The translations under genes were made by a program, and so were the position numbers. The notes beneath the pieces are model-generated. The model was not told the DNA's origin. It searched no databases and worked only from the letters and a program-made list of their open reading frames with translations. Shown piece after piece: positions 49,212-59,517 of a stretch of 64,000 nt of DNA (its first letter is position 1; each line of letters starts with the position of its first letter). Origin of the DNA: Ornithinimicrobium flavum. GTDB lineage: Bacteria; Actinomycetota; Actinomycetes; Actinomycetales; Dermatophilaceae. The DNA lies in contig NZ_CP038213.1 of assembly GCF_004526345.1 (NCBI RefSeq), forward strand, positions 2,728,001 to 2,792,000, written 5' to 3'.

Positions 49212-52200
49212 TCAGGGCTGGACGAAGACCGCCACGGTCTGGGCCGGCACGTGCGCCGTCCCGCTCGCGGCGTCCCACGTGGCCGTCTTGACGACCTCGT
49301 CGGCACCGTCGGCCTGCACCGGGGACAGCTCCAGGGCCGCTCCCTCCAGGCCGGGGACGGCCTGGTCGACCGCCTCGGCGCTGGCGTTGAAGACGACGAC
49401 CAGCCCGTCCAGCGCCGGGTCGACGTCGGTGCCGGCGGTGTCGTCGATCCGCATGACGATGACCTGCGGGTCGCCATGCTCGGTGCCCGAGACCGGGAAG
49501 GAGACCTTGGCCTCGATCTGGGCCGGGTCGCCGAGGCGGAACAGCTCGGTGGAGAACCGCAGCCGCAGCAGGTCCTGGGCCATGGCCGAGGCCAGCTCGA
49601 TGTCCGCCGGCGCCGGCTTGAGCGAGGCGTCGGCCAGCAGGGGCCGGATAATCCCCCACTTGTCACCGTTGTCGCCCTCCGGCGGCAGGCCCCGGCCGAA
49701 CCCGTTGTCGGTCATCGTGAAGTCGAGCAGGTTGAACCAGTCGCCGCTGTTGTAGGAGTTGCGGTCCAGGCTCTTGCTGCGCAGCATGTCCGCTCCGGCG
49801 TGCCAGAAGCTGATGGACTGTGACAGCGCCGTGGTGGACAGGGCCACGGTGTTGAGCCGGACCCGCTGGTCCATCGGGGTGTCCTGCGGCAGCTTGAAGG
49901 TCAGGTTGTCGAAGAGCGTCTCGTTGTCGTGGGCGTCCACGTAGTTGACGACCTCGTCAGGGTCCTCGGCGTAGGCCGCCGGGGAGCCGTTGTAGGAAAT
50001 CCCGGTGCCCGCGAGGACCTCTCCGGTCTCCTGGCTGCGCAACTGGAAGTCGCGCAGGTTGCCGGCCAGCCCGATCTGGACCAGGTCGGTGTCGTTGGCG
50101 CTGGTCCCGCCCGAGGCGAAGCCCTTGTCGGTCGTCGGGTCCTCGTCGAAGGGCCCGCCGCCGCGCACGCCGTCGCGCAGCCGGTCGTTGAAGGTCGCGA
50201 TCGAGGTGCCGTCCAGCTGGCCCTGGGTCGCCTGGTAGAAGCGCGCGTTGTCGGCGACCTCGCCGAAGTTCCAGCCCTCGCCGTAGAGGGTGACCGCCGA
50301 GCCGTCCACCCCGTCCCTCTTCAGGGTCAGCGCGTCCAGGGCGGCGCGCACGGCTTCCATGTTCTCGCGGCTGTGGTGACCCATGAGGTCGAACCGGAAG
50401 CCGTCGACCTTGTAGTCGCGGGCCCAGATCACCACGGCGTCGACCATGAGCTTCTCGGCCATCTCGTGCTCGGTCGCCACGTTCTCACAGCAGGTCGAGG
50501 TCTCGACCTGGCCGACGGCGTTGAGCCGGTGGTAGTAGCCGGGCACGATCCGGTCCAGCACCGACTTCTCGCTCTGGCCGGACTGGGCGGTGTGGTTGAA
50601 CACCTTGTCCAGCACCACGCGCATACCCGAGTCGTGCAGCCCGCCCACCATGGTGCGGAACTCCTTGACCCGCTCACCGCCGTGGGCGGCCTGCGCGGTC
50701 GAGGCGTAGGAGCCCTCCGGCGCCATGAAGTGCCACGGGTCGTAGCCCCAGTTGAAGGCGTCGGTGTCGGCCTGAGCCATGACGCAGGCCTGCTGCTCCT
50801 CGCTGGCCGGGGCGAACGACTCCAGGTCACAGTCCGGGGTCGTCTGCGCGGCAGGGTCCTCCTCGATGCTGGCGATGTCGAAGGTCGGCAGCAGGTGGAC
50901 GGTGTTCATCCCCGCCTCGGCCAGAGTCTCCAGGTGCCGCCGGCCGTAGCCGTCCTCGGCGAAGGCCAGGTAGGACCCGCGCAGCTCCTCCGGGACGTCC
51001 GGGTCGGCCATCGAGAAATCGCGCACGTGCAGCTCGTAGATCGTCTGGTCGACCTCGTCCTCCAGGACCGGGGCCTTCGCGGTGCGCCAGATCTCCGGCG
51101 CCCACCTCGGGGCGTCCAGGTCGACGATCACCGACCGCTGGCTGTTGAGGGTCAGCGCCACCGAGTAGGGGTCGGTGACGAGGTTGGTCTCCACCTGCCC
51201 CGTCGAGGGCACGTAGACGTCCACCTCGTAGAGGTACTCCATACCGGTCCACTGCTTCTTGCCGCGCGCGGTCCAGGAGCCGTCCCCGGCACGCTTCATC
51301 TCCACCCGCTGGGGGTCACCGGTGCCGCCCTCGGGCCACAGCAGCAGGTCGACGTCCTTGGCGGTGGGCGCCCAGAGGGTCAGCTGCGGGTTGGGCCCGT
51401 TCCAGGAGACGCCGTAGGCGGTCTTCCTCGCCTTCTCGGCGTAGAGGGCGTCGAGGACGCCGGGGATCTGGACCCCGGTGGCGTCCTGGAGCCGGCCGAG
51501 GTCGTCGTACCGTGCCACGGCGACCTGACCCTGGAGGATCTCCCCGGCCTGCTTCACGGTCTTCCTGTCGAGCCGCAGGGCGAGATACCCCTCGAGGTGC
51601 GGGAAGTCCGCCACGACGGAGTCCGGCAGACCGGCCGGGTCGTAGGTCAGCGGGGCCGAGGAGCCGCCGGTGACGTCCTCGGCGTCCACCGCCAGGCCGC
51701 CGTCCGGGGACCAGTGCAGTCGCCAGTCGGTCAGCTCGGGCGCCTCGACACCGTCGGCCGGCCACGCGATCAGGTCGGGGGCGAGCCAGTGGGCCCTGGC
51801 CGACCTCAGGTCGGGGGCGATCCCGGCCTCGCTCGTGGTGACGGAGATCTCGTGCGTCTCGAGCACGTAGCTGATCGTGGTGACGATGCCGTCGCGCGGG
51901 ACGGAGAAGCCGACGTTGGAGCCTCCCCGCGCGCCGCCGGCACCGTAGTCCTCGTCCCAGGACAGACCGTGGGCGACCTTGAGCTCGTAGTTGCCCGCCG
52001 GGACCTGGGTGCTCGACCACGTGTACGTGCCGTCACCGTCCGGGTCGATGAGCCAGGGCAGCATGCAGGAGGGGTCCCAGTCGCCCGGGCAGCCCAGCTC
52101 GGACTGCATCGAGCCCGGGGCCGTGATGATCGGCCCCTCGGCGTCCGAGGTCACGTAGTGGCGGGCGTGCTCGTAGTAGAAGGAGACGTTGCCTGCGGAG

Positions 52201-54949
52201 GGGAGGGTATAGGTGATGTTGGGCCCACCCGGCTCGCCCCCGGCACCGTAGTTCTCGTCCCAGGAGCGGTCGATCGCCGCCTTGTACTCCCAGCTGCCGG
52301 CGGGGATGTCGTACGTCCCCTTCCAGACCGTGTCCTTGCCGTCGAGGGACAGCTGCGCCTGCTCGCACGCCGGCTGCCAGTCGCCCTCGCACCCCATCTC
52401 GGTGTTGTGCGACCCGGGGACGGAGACCGCCTCCGGCTGCTCGACGGGTCCGACCGGGTCGCTCCCGCCGCCGCCTCCGCCACCGGGGGCGGGGTCACCC
52501 ACGATCCCGTAGGTCGAGGACGCCGACAGGTTGCCCGAGGCGTCCTTGAGCACGGCGCGGTACTCCAGCAGCGTGCCGTGCGGCATACCGGTGACGTCGT
52601 GGAAGACCCGGTAGGGCGCGTTGTCGTCGGTCCCCAGGACCGTCCAGTCCTGCCCGCCGACCGGTCGGTAGGCGAAGGTGACCTGGGCGAAGACGTTCTC
52701 CGGGACGGAGGCGCCGATCTCGGCCCGCCCGCCGACGACGCCACCCGCGGACGGCGAGTCGAGGTAGACCGCCGGGGCCTCCTGGCGGGGCGTGAGCGCC
52801 TTGCCGGCGCGGTAGACCTCCACGGACAGGGGCGCCACCTCGACGTCGAGGCGCGCGTCGGTGCCGGACCGGATACGGCCGCTGTCGCCGTAGACCGCGG
52901 TGAACTGTGTGCGCTCGCTGTAGGTCGGGACCGACACGCTGGCGCTCTCGGTCGAGTTGTTGGCGACCACGACGTACTCGACCAGCTCGTCGGCGTCGAT
53001 CCGGGAGAAGGCGTAGACCCGGCGTCCGCGCTGGCGTAGCGGTGGATCTGCGCCCCGTCGGCGAGCGCCGGGTGCTCCTGGGTGAGGGCGCCCAGCGTGG
53101 CGATCTGCTGGTAGAGGGGGTGCGTGGTGTCGTAGCGGTCCATCGACCCGGACGGGGCACCGATGACCGGCTCGCTGGCGTAGCTGTCCACCTGCGTGGC
53201 GAACATGTCCTGCCGGGCGTCCTTGTCACCGGCCGACCCGATGAAGCCCTGCTCGTCGCCGTAGTAGACGACCGGCTGGCCGCGGGTGAGGAACATCAGC
53301 TCGTTCGTGAGCTCGACCCGCTCCTGCAGCTCGTCGCCGGAGAAGTCCTTGGCGAGCATCATGGCCGCCCGGCCCATGTCGTGGTTGCCCGTGAAGGTCG
53401 GCAGCTGGTAGGCGTTGGAGTCCGCGTCGGTGTAGTAGTCGTCCTGTGCGTAGAAGGTGCGCAGGTCGGTCGTGGGGCGGCCCTTGGCGAAGTCGATCGA
53501 CCGGCCCTGGAAGCCGAAGTCGATGACGGCCTGGAGCTGGCCCTCGGTGGTGAAGGTCGACAGATACTCGGGGTTGCCGTCGTAGACCTCGCCGAACATG
53601 AAGAAGTCGTCGTTCTCGGCGCGCGCGGCCTCGAGGACGCGCGGGCTGAACTCCTGCCAGAACTCCAGGTTGACGTGCTTGACCGTGTCGATCCGGAAGC
53701 CGTCGATCCCCATGTCGGCCCAGGTGGAGTAGATGTCGACCATCCCGTCGACGACCTCGGTGCGCTCGGTGAACAGGTCGTCCAGGCCGACGAAGTCCCC
53801 GTAGGTGCTGGACTCCCCGGCGAAGGTGGAGTCACCCCGGTTGTGGTACATCGTCGGGTCGTTGAGCCAGTCCGGCACCTTGACCGTCTCGTCCGCCTCG
53901 GTGCGGAAGACCGGGGTGTAGGGGAAGGAAATCTCGGGGTCCAGGAGCGGGAACGGCTTGCCGATGTAGTCGCGGTCGTCGAAGGCGTTGCCCGCTGCGT
54001 CGCGGTAGGGCTCGGTCTCCTTGTCGATGTAGCCGTACTCACCCTCCTCGTAGTCGATGACGTCGGCGGTGTGGTTGGTGATGATGTCGAAGTAGACCTT
54101 CATCCCCCGCGAGTGCGCCTCGTCGACGAGCTCGCTCATCTCCTCGTTCGTGCCCAGGTGCGGGTCGATCTGGGTGAAGTCGGTGATCCAGTAGCCGTGG
54201 TACCCGGCGCTCGCGTTCTCCTCGCTGCCCTGGACGGGGCGGTTCTTGAAGCTGGGCGTCAGCCAGATCGCGGTCGTCCCCAGGCCCTGGATGTAGTCGA
54301 GCCGGTCCATGATCCCGGCCAGGTCTCCACCGTGGAAGAAGCCCTTGTCGGTGGGGTCGAAGCCGTGGTCCAGCCGGTCCCCCGCGATCCCGGCCGTGTC
54401 GTTGGTCGGGTCGCCGTTGGCGAACCGGTCGGCCATCACGAAGTAGAACTGCTCGCGGGTCACCGGCTGCCGCAGGCTGTCCCTCGCCAGGTCCTCGTCC
54501 GCAGGCGTGGCCGGCCCCTCCAGCTCGGTCGGGGCCACGCCCACCCGGTCGGTCTCGTCGTCGAAGGTGAACTCCAGCGAGGCCGGCCCCTCCAGCACCA
54601 GCGGCAGGTCGGCGGCAGGGTGGGACTCGGCCAACCCGCCGTCCAGGGCGACCTTGAAGGCCCAGGTCCCCTCCGGCACCTCGAAGACGCCCCGGTATGT
54701 CGTCCCGCTCCCCTCGACGGGGTCCAGCACGGTGGCCTCGCAGGCGGGGTCCCAGTCCTCCGCGCAGCCCAGCTCGTCCTGCAGGGAGCCGACGAGGGTG
54801 ACCGTGCGCGGCGTGGCGGCGGTCGGCAGACTCGCGGTCGACGCCACCGGGCCGACGGGGCCCGCGGTGGCGGACGGCGTGGCGACGCCGGGCGCTGCGC
54901 CCGCGAGGAGCGCGGCCACGAGGGCACCGGACAGGACGGGACGCTTCAT
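49212..54949 (-). CDS. Secreted amylopullulanase with two GH13 catalytic modules (one apparent frameshift)
   Basis: About 1912 aa once one base is restored. Order: signal peptide (1-29); X25-like module (about 48-105, GSLQDELGCAEDWDP); alpha-amylase GH13 with Asp421 (GFRIDTVKH), Glu454 (FGEVYDG), Asp524 (TGNHD); beta domain; Fn3-like stretch; Gly-rich linker; two more X25 modules (about 842-1040); pullulanase module with Asp1521 (VDGFRFDLMGHH), Glu1558 (YGEGW), Asp1675 (VDAHDNETL). It cuts alpha-1,4 and alpha-1,6 bonds of starch and pullulan outside the cell. The frame breaks after QIHRYAS at about 53023, where adding one C (plus strand) joins DGRVYAFSRID to the next part. As written, two products would result. 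Confidence 0.9.
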
Positions 54950-54988
54950 CGCGGCTCCTGGAGGGGATGGGAGGACGGTCAGCCACCC

Positions 54989-55017
54989 AGGCTAGAGCCT
55001 CCGCGTCAGGCTCACAA
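54989..55017 (-). promoter_or_regulatory. Promoter of the amylopullulanase gene
   Basis: On the minus strand, TTGTGA (55017-55012), 17 bases, TAGCCT (54994-54989), about 40 bases before the start codon. Confidence 0.5.
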
Positions 55018-55024
55018 CATTTCC

Positions 55025-55038
55025 TGCAAGATTTTGCA
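55025..55038. promoter_or_regulatory. MalR/LacI-type operator candidate
   Basis: TGCAA-GATT-TTGCA is an inverted repeat; on the minus strand it reads TGCAAAATCTTGCA and is followed by G, giving the word CTTGCAG known from maltose-regulated amylase promoters of Streptomyces. It lies just upstream of the amylopullulanase -35 box. No LacI-family gene is in the window. Confidence 0.45.
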
Positions 55039-55149
55039 CAATCCTTACCCTGGCGAGGCACATATTACGGTTGAGTAACGAACGCCCCGGCGGGCTCCCC
55101 CGGCCTTCTCGGCTGCCACTACGGTCTGCTCAGACGCAAGGGAGCGACG

Positions 55150-55932
55150 ATGCTGGCAGTGCACAACCTCGAGGTGGTGTACGAGGACGTCATGCTCGCG
55201 GTACGGGGCGCGAGCCTGTCCGTGGGGCCCGACCGGATCGTGGCGCTGCTCGGCGCCAACGGCGCCGGCAAGACCACCCTCCTGCGCGCCATGACCGGCC
55301 TGCTCGACGTCCACCGCGGGAAGATCACCCGCGGTCACGTCAGCATCGACGGAGCCCGGGTCGACACGCGCAGCCCCGCCGGTGTGGTGCGCGCCGGCGT
55401 CGGGCAGGTGATGGAGGGTCGTCGCGTCTTCGTCGAGTTCACCGTGGAGGAGAACCTGCGCGTCGGCGGCCACACCAGCGCCGCCCGCGGCCTGCAGGAC
55501 AAGCTGGACCGGATCTACTCCATGTTCCCCGTGCTCGCCGACCGGCGCCGTTCGCAGGCCGGCTACCTCTCCGGCGGCGAGCAGCAGATGCTCGCGATCG
55601 GCCGGGCCATGATGGCCGACCCGAGATACCTCCTCCTCGACGAGCCCAGCCTGGGGCTGGCCCCGCAGATGGTGGAGCGCATCCGCGACCTCATCGTCGA
55701 GATCAACAGCGGGGGCACGGGGATCCTGCTGATCGAGCAGAACGCCGCCATGGCGCTGTCGGTGGCCCACCACGGCTACGTCATGGAGAACGGCCTCACC
55801 GTCATGGACGCCCCGGCCGACCGGCTCCGGGCCGACGCCGACATCCAGGAGTTCTACCTGGGGTTGGGCTCGGAGGGGTCCTCGTTGCGCGACGTCAAGC
55901 ACTACAAGCGACGCAAGCGGTGGCTGTCGTGA
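55150..55932 (+). CDS. Branched-chain-type ABC transporter ATPase LivF (cluster B)
   Basis: 260 aa. Walker A GANGAGKTT, GVGQVMEGRRVFVEFTVEENL (LivF type), signature LSGGEQQM, Walker B YLLLDEPSLGLAP and LIEQNAAMAL. A basic C-terminal tail (VKHYKRRKRWLS) is longer than in most LivF. AAGGGAGCGACG precedes the ATG. It is the first gene of the rightward cluster B, divergent from the amylopullulanase. Confidence 0.93.
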   Translation: MLAVHNLEVVYEDVMLAVRGASLSVGPDRIVALLGANGAGKTTLLRAMTGLLDVHRGKITRGHVSIDGARVDTRSPAGVVRAGVGQVMEGRRVFVEFTVEENLRVGGHTSAARGLQDKLDRIYSMFPVLADRRRSQAGYLSGGEQQMLAIGRAMMADPRYLLLDEPSLGLAPQMVERIRDLIVEINSGGTGILLIEQNAAMALSVAHHGYVMENGLTVMDAPADRLRADADIQEFYLGLGSEGSSLRDVKHYKRRKRWLS

Positions 55933-56738
55933 CCTCCGAGGCCCTGCTGCAGGTCGAGGACCTGACGCTCCGCTTCGGTGGCAACACCGCGCTCGAGGGC
56001 GTGGGTTTCGACGTCCACCCCGGGGAGCTCCTGGCCATCATCGGCCCGAACGGCGCCGGCAAGACCTCGACGTTCAACTGCATCTCGGGGGTCTACCGTC
56101 CGCAGAGCGGGGACGTCCGGTTCCGGGGGGAGTCGGTCCTGGGGCTGCGACCGGACCGGATCGCCGCCCGGGGCATCGCCCGCACCTTCCAGAACATCGA
56201 GCTCTTCGACAACCTGACGGTGCTGGAGAACCTCCTGCTCGGGCGGCACCACCTCCTGCGGTCCCCCTGGTGGCAGGCGATGGCCTGGTTGCCGTCCACG
56301 CGGAGGGAGGAACGGTCCGCGCGGCTCGAGATCGAGCACCTGGTGGAGTTCCTCGACCTCACCGCGGTGCGCCGGCACCCGGTGGGCATCCTGCCCTACG
56401 GCATCAAGAAGCGCATCGAGCTGGGCCGGGCCCTGGCGATGCAGCCCGAGCTGCTCCTGCTCGACGAGCCGGTCGCGGGGATGAACACCGAGGAGACCGA
56501 GGACATGGCCCGGTTCATCCTCGACGTCCGTGCCGAGCTCGGCCTGGCGATGATCATGGTCGAGCACGACATGCGGCTGGTCATGGACCTCGCCGACCGG
56601 GTCCTGGTCATCGACTTCGGCCGACCCATCGCCCTCGGGACCCCCGGGGAGGTCCAGCGTGACCCAGCCGTCATCGCCGCCTACCTGGGCGGGGCCGACG
56701 ACGAGGTCCGCGCGGCCGTGAGCGAGGAGCGGCCGTGA
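55929..56738 (+). CDS. Branched-chain-type ABC transporter ATPase LivG (cluster B)
   Basis: 269 aa. Walker A GPNGAGKTS, FNCISGVYRPQSGD, IARTFQNIELFDNLTV (LivG type), YGIKKRIELGRALA in place of the usual signature spacing, Walker B LLLLDEPVAGMN and MVEHDMRLVMDL. GTG at 55929 overlaps the livF stop (GTGA). The in-frame region before 55929 is a shadow of livF. Confidence 0.93.
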   Translation: MTSEALLQVEDLTLRFGGNTALEGVGFDVHPGELLAIIGPNGAGKTSTFNCISGVYRPQSGDVRFRGESVLGLRPDRIAARGIARTFQNIELFDNLTVLENLLLGRHHLLRSPWWQAMAWLPSTRREERSARLEIEHLVEFLDLTAVRRHPVGILPYGIKKRIELGRALAMQPELLLLDEPVAGMNTEETEDMARFILDVRAELGLAMIMVEHDMRLVMDLADRVLVIDFGRPIALGTPGEVQRDPAVIAAYLGGADDEVRAAVSEERP

Positions 56739-58603
56739 GCCAGGTCCAGCACCTCCCCGACCTCCTGCGCCGGGCCGCGGCGGAGACACCCGACACGGTC
56801 GCCCTGCGGGAGAAGCGGTACGGCCTGTGGCAGGACATCACCTGGGCGGACTACCTGGCCAACACCGAGGACGTCGCCTACGGCCTGGCCGCCCTGGGCG
56901 TGGGCGCCGGTGACCGGGTGGCCGTCCAGTCCGAGAACCGGCCGGAGTGGCTCTACACCGACCTGGCGTGCGGGATGCTCCGGGCCGTCGTGGTCGGCTT
57001 CTACCCGACCAACCCGGTGGCAGAGGTCCGCTACCTCCTGCTCGACTCCGGGGCCCGGGTCCTGGTGGCCGAGGACCAGGAGCAGGTGGACAAGGCGGTG
57101 GAGCTGCTCGACGAGGTCCCGTCGCTGGAGTGGGTGGTCTACCTGGACGGGCGCGGCCTGGCCGACGACGCCCACCCTCGGCTGCTGTCGGTCGACGAGC
57201 TGGTGAGGCGCGGCGCGGTCCTGCGGGAGCAGGACCCGGGCCTGCTGTCCAGGATCGACGCCGACCGCACCCCCGAGGACCTGGTGACGCTGATCTACAC
57301 CTCGGGCACGACCGGCCCACCCAAGGGGGCCATGCTCGACGCCCGCAACGTCGACTTCGGGGCCGCGACCTTCGCCCGTGCCCCGGGCATGTTCGGCCCG
57401 GACGGCCTGGGCCGGCAGGACGTGCTGGTGTCCTACCTCCCGCTGTCGCACGTCGTCGAGCGGGCGATCAGCACCTGGGGCGGGGTGCGCAACCGGCCGC
57501 TGGTCCACTTCGCCGAGTCGATCGAGACCGTCGTCAGCGACCTCGCGGAGGTCCAGCCCACCATCCTGTTCGCCGTCCCCCGGATCTGGGAGAAGATCCA
57601 GGCCACGGTCGCGATCAGGATGGCCAACGCCTCCCCCCTCAAGCGCGCCGCCTACCGCGTCGGGCACGGCCTGGGTGCCCGGGCCGCCCGGCAGCAGCTC
57701 GCCGGCGGGCGCCCCGACCTGCTCGCGCGCGCCCTGGCCTTCCTCGCGTGGGTCCTGGTGCACCGCAAGCTGCGCCGGCACCTGGGCCTGGCCCGGGTGC
57801 GGCACGCGTTGTCCGGCGCCGCCCCCATCTCCCCCGAGGTGCTGGAGTTCTTCCTCGCCATGGGGGTCACGATCCACGAGGCCTACGGCATGACGGAGAA
57901 CACCGCGGTGGCGACCGCGACGATGCCCGGCCGCGTCCGTTTCGGGACGGTCGGTGAACCGCAGCCGGGGATCGAGCTCGCCCTGGACGAGGACACCGGA
58001 GAGGTGCTCACCCGTCATCCGGGCACCTTCGTCGGCTACTGGCGCAAGCCGGAGGCGACCGCGGAGGTGATCGACACGCAGGGGTGGCTGCATACCGGTG
58101 ACGTCGGGAGGTGGGTCGACGGCACGCACCTGCAGATCGTGGACCGGATCAAGGACATCATCATCACGGCCGGCGGCAAGAACATCTCGCCCAGCGAGCT
58201 GGAGAACGCTCTCAAGGCCTCCCCCTACATCCGGGAGGCCGTCGTGATCGGTGACCGACGTCCCTACCTGACCGCGCTCATCGGGATCGAGTTCGACACC
58301 GTCGCGGACTGGGCCTCGCGCCACCGGATCGAGTACACCACCTACAAGGACCTGTCGACCAAGCCGGAGACGGTCGAGCTCATCGCCGGGGTGGTCCGCG
58401 ACGTCAACAGCCGCGTCGCCCGGGTCGAGGCGGTCCGCAAGTTCCGCATGCTGCACAAGCAGCTCGACCACGAGGACGGCGAGCTGACCGCCACCCAGAA
58501 GCTGAAGCGTGCGGCCTTCGCGGCCACGGTCCCGCACCTCGTCGACGACATGTACGCCGGCACCAGCGACCATGCCGGTGCCGACCTGGGACGGAGCGGA
58601 TGA
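56735..58603 (+). CDS. Long-chain-type acyl-CoA synthetase embedded in cluster B
   Basis: 622 aa of the ANL superfamily, ACSL branch: IYTSGTTGPPKGAML, LPLSHVVER, YGMTENTA, GWLHTGDVG, RIKDIIITAGGKNISPSELE, and the late Lys in LTATQKLKR. It forms acyl-AMP then acyl-CoA. GTG at 56735 overlaps the livG stop, and its own stop overlaps the livH ATG, so it is translated in step with the importer. The tight coupling suggests it activates the imported acid as it enters the cell. Confidence 0.94.
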   Translation: MSQVQHLPDLLRRAAAETPDTVALREKRYGLWQDITWADYLANTEDVAYGLAALGVGAGDRVAVQSENRPEWLYTDLACGMLRAVVVGFYPTNPVAEVRYLLLDSGARVLVAEDQEQVDKAVELLDEVPSLEWVVYLDGRGLADDAHPRLLSVDELVRRGAVLREQDPGLLSRIDADRTPEDLVTLIYTSGTTGPPKGAMLDARNVDFGAATFARAPGMFGPDGLGRQDVLVSYLPLSHVVERAISTWGGVRNRPLVHFAESIETVVSDLAEVQPTILFAVPRIWEKIQATVAIRMANASPLKRAAYRVGHGLGARAARQQLAGGRPDLLARALAFLAWVLVHRKLRRHLGLARVRHALSGAAPISPEVLEFFLAMGVTIHEAYGMTENTAVATATMPGRVRFGTVGEPQPGIELALDEDTGEVLTRHPGTFVGYWRKPEATAEVIDTQGWLHTGDVGRWVDGTHLQIVDRIKDIIITAGGKNISPSELENALKASPYIREAVVIGDRRPYLTALIGIEFDTVADWASRHRIEYTTYKDLSTKPETVELIAGVVRDVNSRVARVEAVRKFRMLHKQLDHEDGELTATQKLKRAAFAATVPHLVDDMYAGTSDHAGADLGRSG

Positions 58604-59517
58604 TGGCGGCCTTCCTCACCGCGGTGCTGGCGGGGATCGGGGACGGGGCGGTCTACGCCCTCATCGCCGTGAGCTTCGTGCTCATCTACCGGGCGACGGG
58701 CGTGCTCAACTTCGCCCAGCCCGGGCTGCTCATCCTCGGGACCTGGGTGACCTCGGTCCTGGTGGTCGACCGAGGCCTGCCCTTCTGGGTCGCGGTCGTC
58801 CTGGCCGTCGTTGCCGTGGCCGTGGTCTCGATGGGTGTCGAGCGGGTCGCGATCCGCCCGATGATCGGCAGGCCGGTCTTCTCGACCGCGCTGGTGACGG
58901 TCGGGCTCTTCATCGTCCTGCTCGTGCTGGCCTTCCGCCTCTTCGCCGCCCGCGCCCGCACCATCGGTGACCCCTGGCAGCTGGAGCGGTGGTGCCTGGT
59001 CGAGGGGGAGGTCACCTGTGCCGTCTCGCTCTACCAGCACCATGCCGGCAAGGTCGCGGTCACGGCGGTCGTGCTGACCGTCCTCGGCCTGTGGCTGGGC
59101 CGCTCCCGCATCGGCCTCGCGATGCGCGCCACCTCCCTGGACCAGGAGGCGGCGATGGCCCAGGGCATCAACGTGGGCCGGATGTTCTCGCTCTCCTGGG
59201 CGCTCGGTGGGGGGCTGGCCGCGCTCGGGGGCGTCCTGCTGGCGGCCGACGGGTCGGTCGTGCAGGCCAATGACGCGCTCTTCGCCCTGGTCGCCCTGCC
59301 CGCCCTCATCCTCGGTGGCATCGACTCCTTCCGCGGGGCCGTCGTCGGCGGGATCGTCATGGGTCTCGTCTCCGGCGTCGCCCGGGTCTACCAACCGGTC
59401 CACGCACCCTGGCTGGGGCCGAACTTCGAGAACGTCGCGCCGTACCTCGTCATGATCCTGGTCCTGCTCGTCCGCCCCTACGGGCTCTTCGGCACCAAGG
59501 AGGTGCAGCGGGTATGA
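58600..59517 (+). CDS. Branched-chain-type ABC transporter permease LivH (cluster B)
   Basis: 305 aa, about eight helices. GIGDGAVYALIAVSFVLIYRAT and VLNFAQPGLLILGTW match the LivH start; RATSLDQEAAMAQGINV is the coupling loop; ILGGIDSFRGAVVGGIVMG follows. The ATG at 58600 overlaps the ligase stop (ATGA); a second ATG follows directly. Confidence 0.93.
   Translation: MMAAFLTAVLAGIGDGAVYALIAVSFVLIYRATGVLNFAQPGLLILGTWVTSVLVVDRGLPFWVAVVLAVVAVAVVSMGVERVAIRPMIGRPVFSTALVTVGLFIVLLVLAFRLFAARARTIGDPWQLERWCLVEGEVTCAVSLYQHHAGKVAVTAVVLTVLGLWLGRSRIGLAMRATSLDQEAAMAQGINVGRMFSLSWALGGGLAALGGVLLAADGSVVQANDALFALVALPALILGGIDSFRGAVVGGIVMGLVSGVARVYQPVHAPWLGPNFENVAPYLVMILVLLVRPYGLFGTKEVQRV

Noticed and set aside
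49929..53039. A 1036-codon rightward open frame opposite the amylopullulanase
   Set aside because: Antisense shadow with Val/Gly/Leu/Arg bias and no domains; the catalytic modules lie on the minus strand.
52907..55078. A 723-codon rightward open frame
   Set aside because: Antisense of the amylase half of the amylopullulanase; no motifs.
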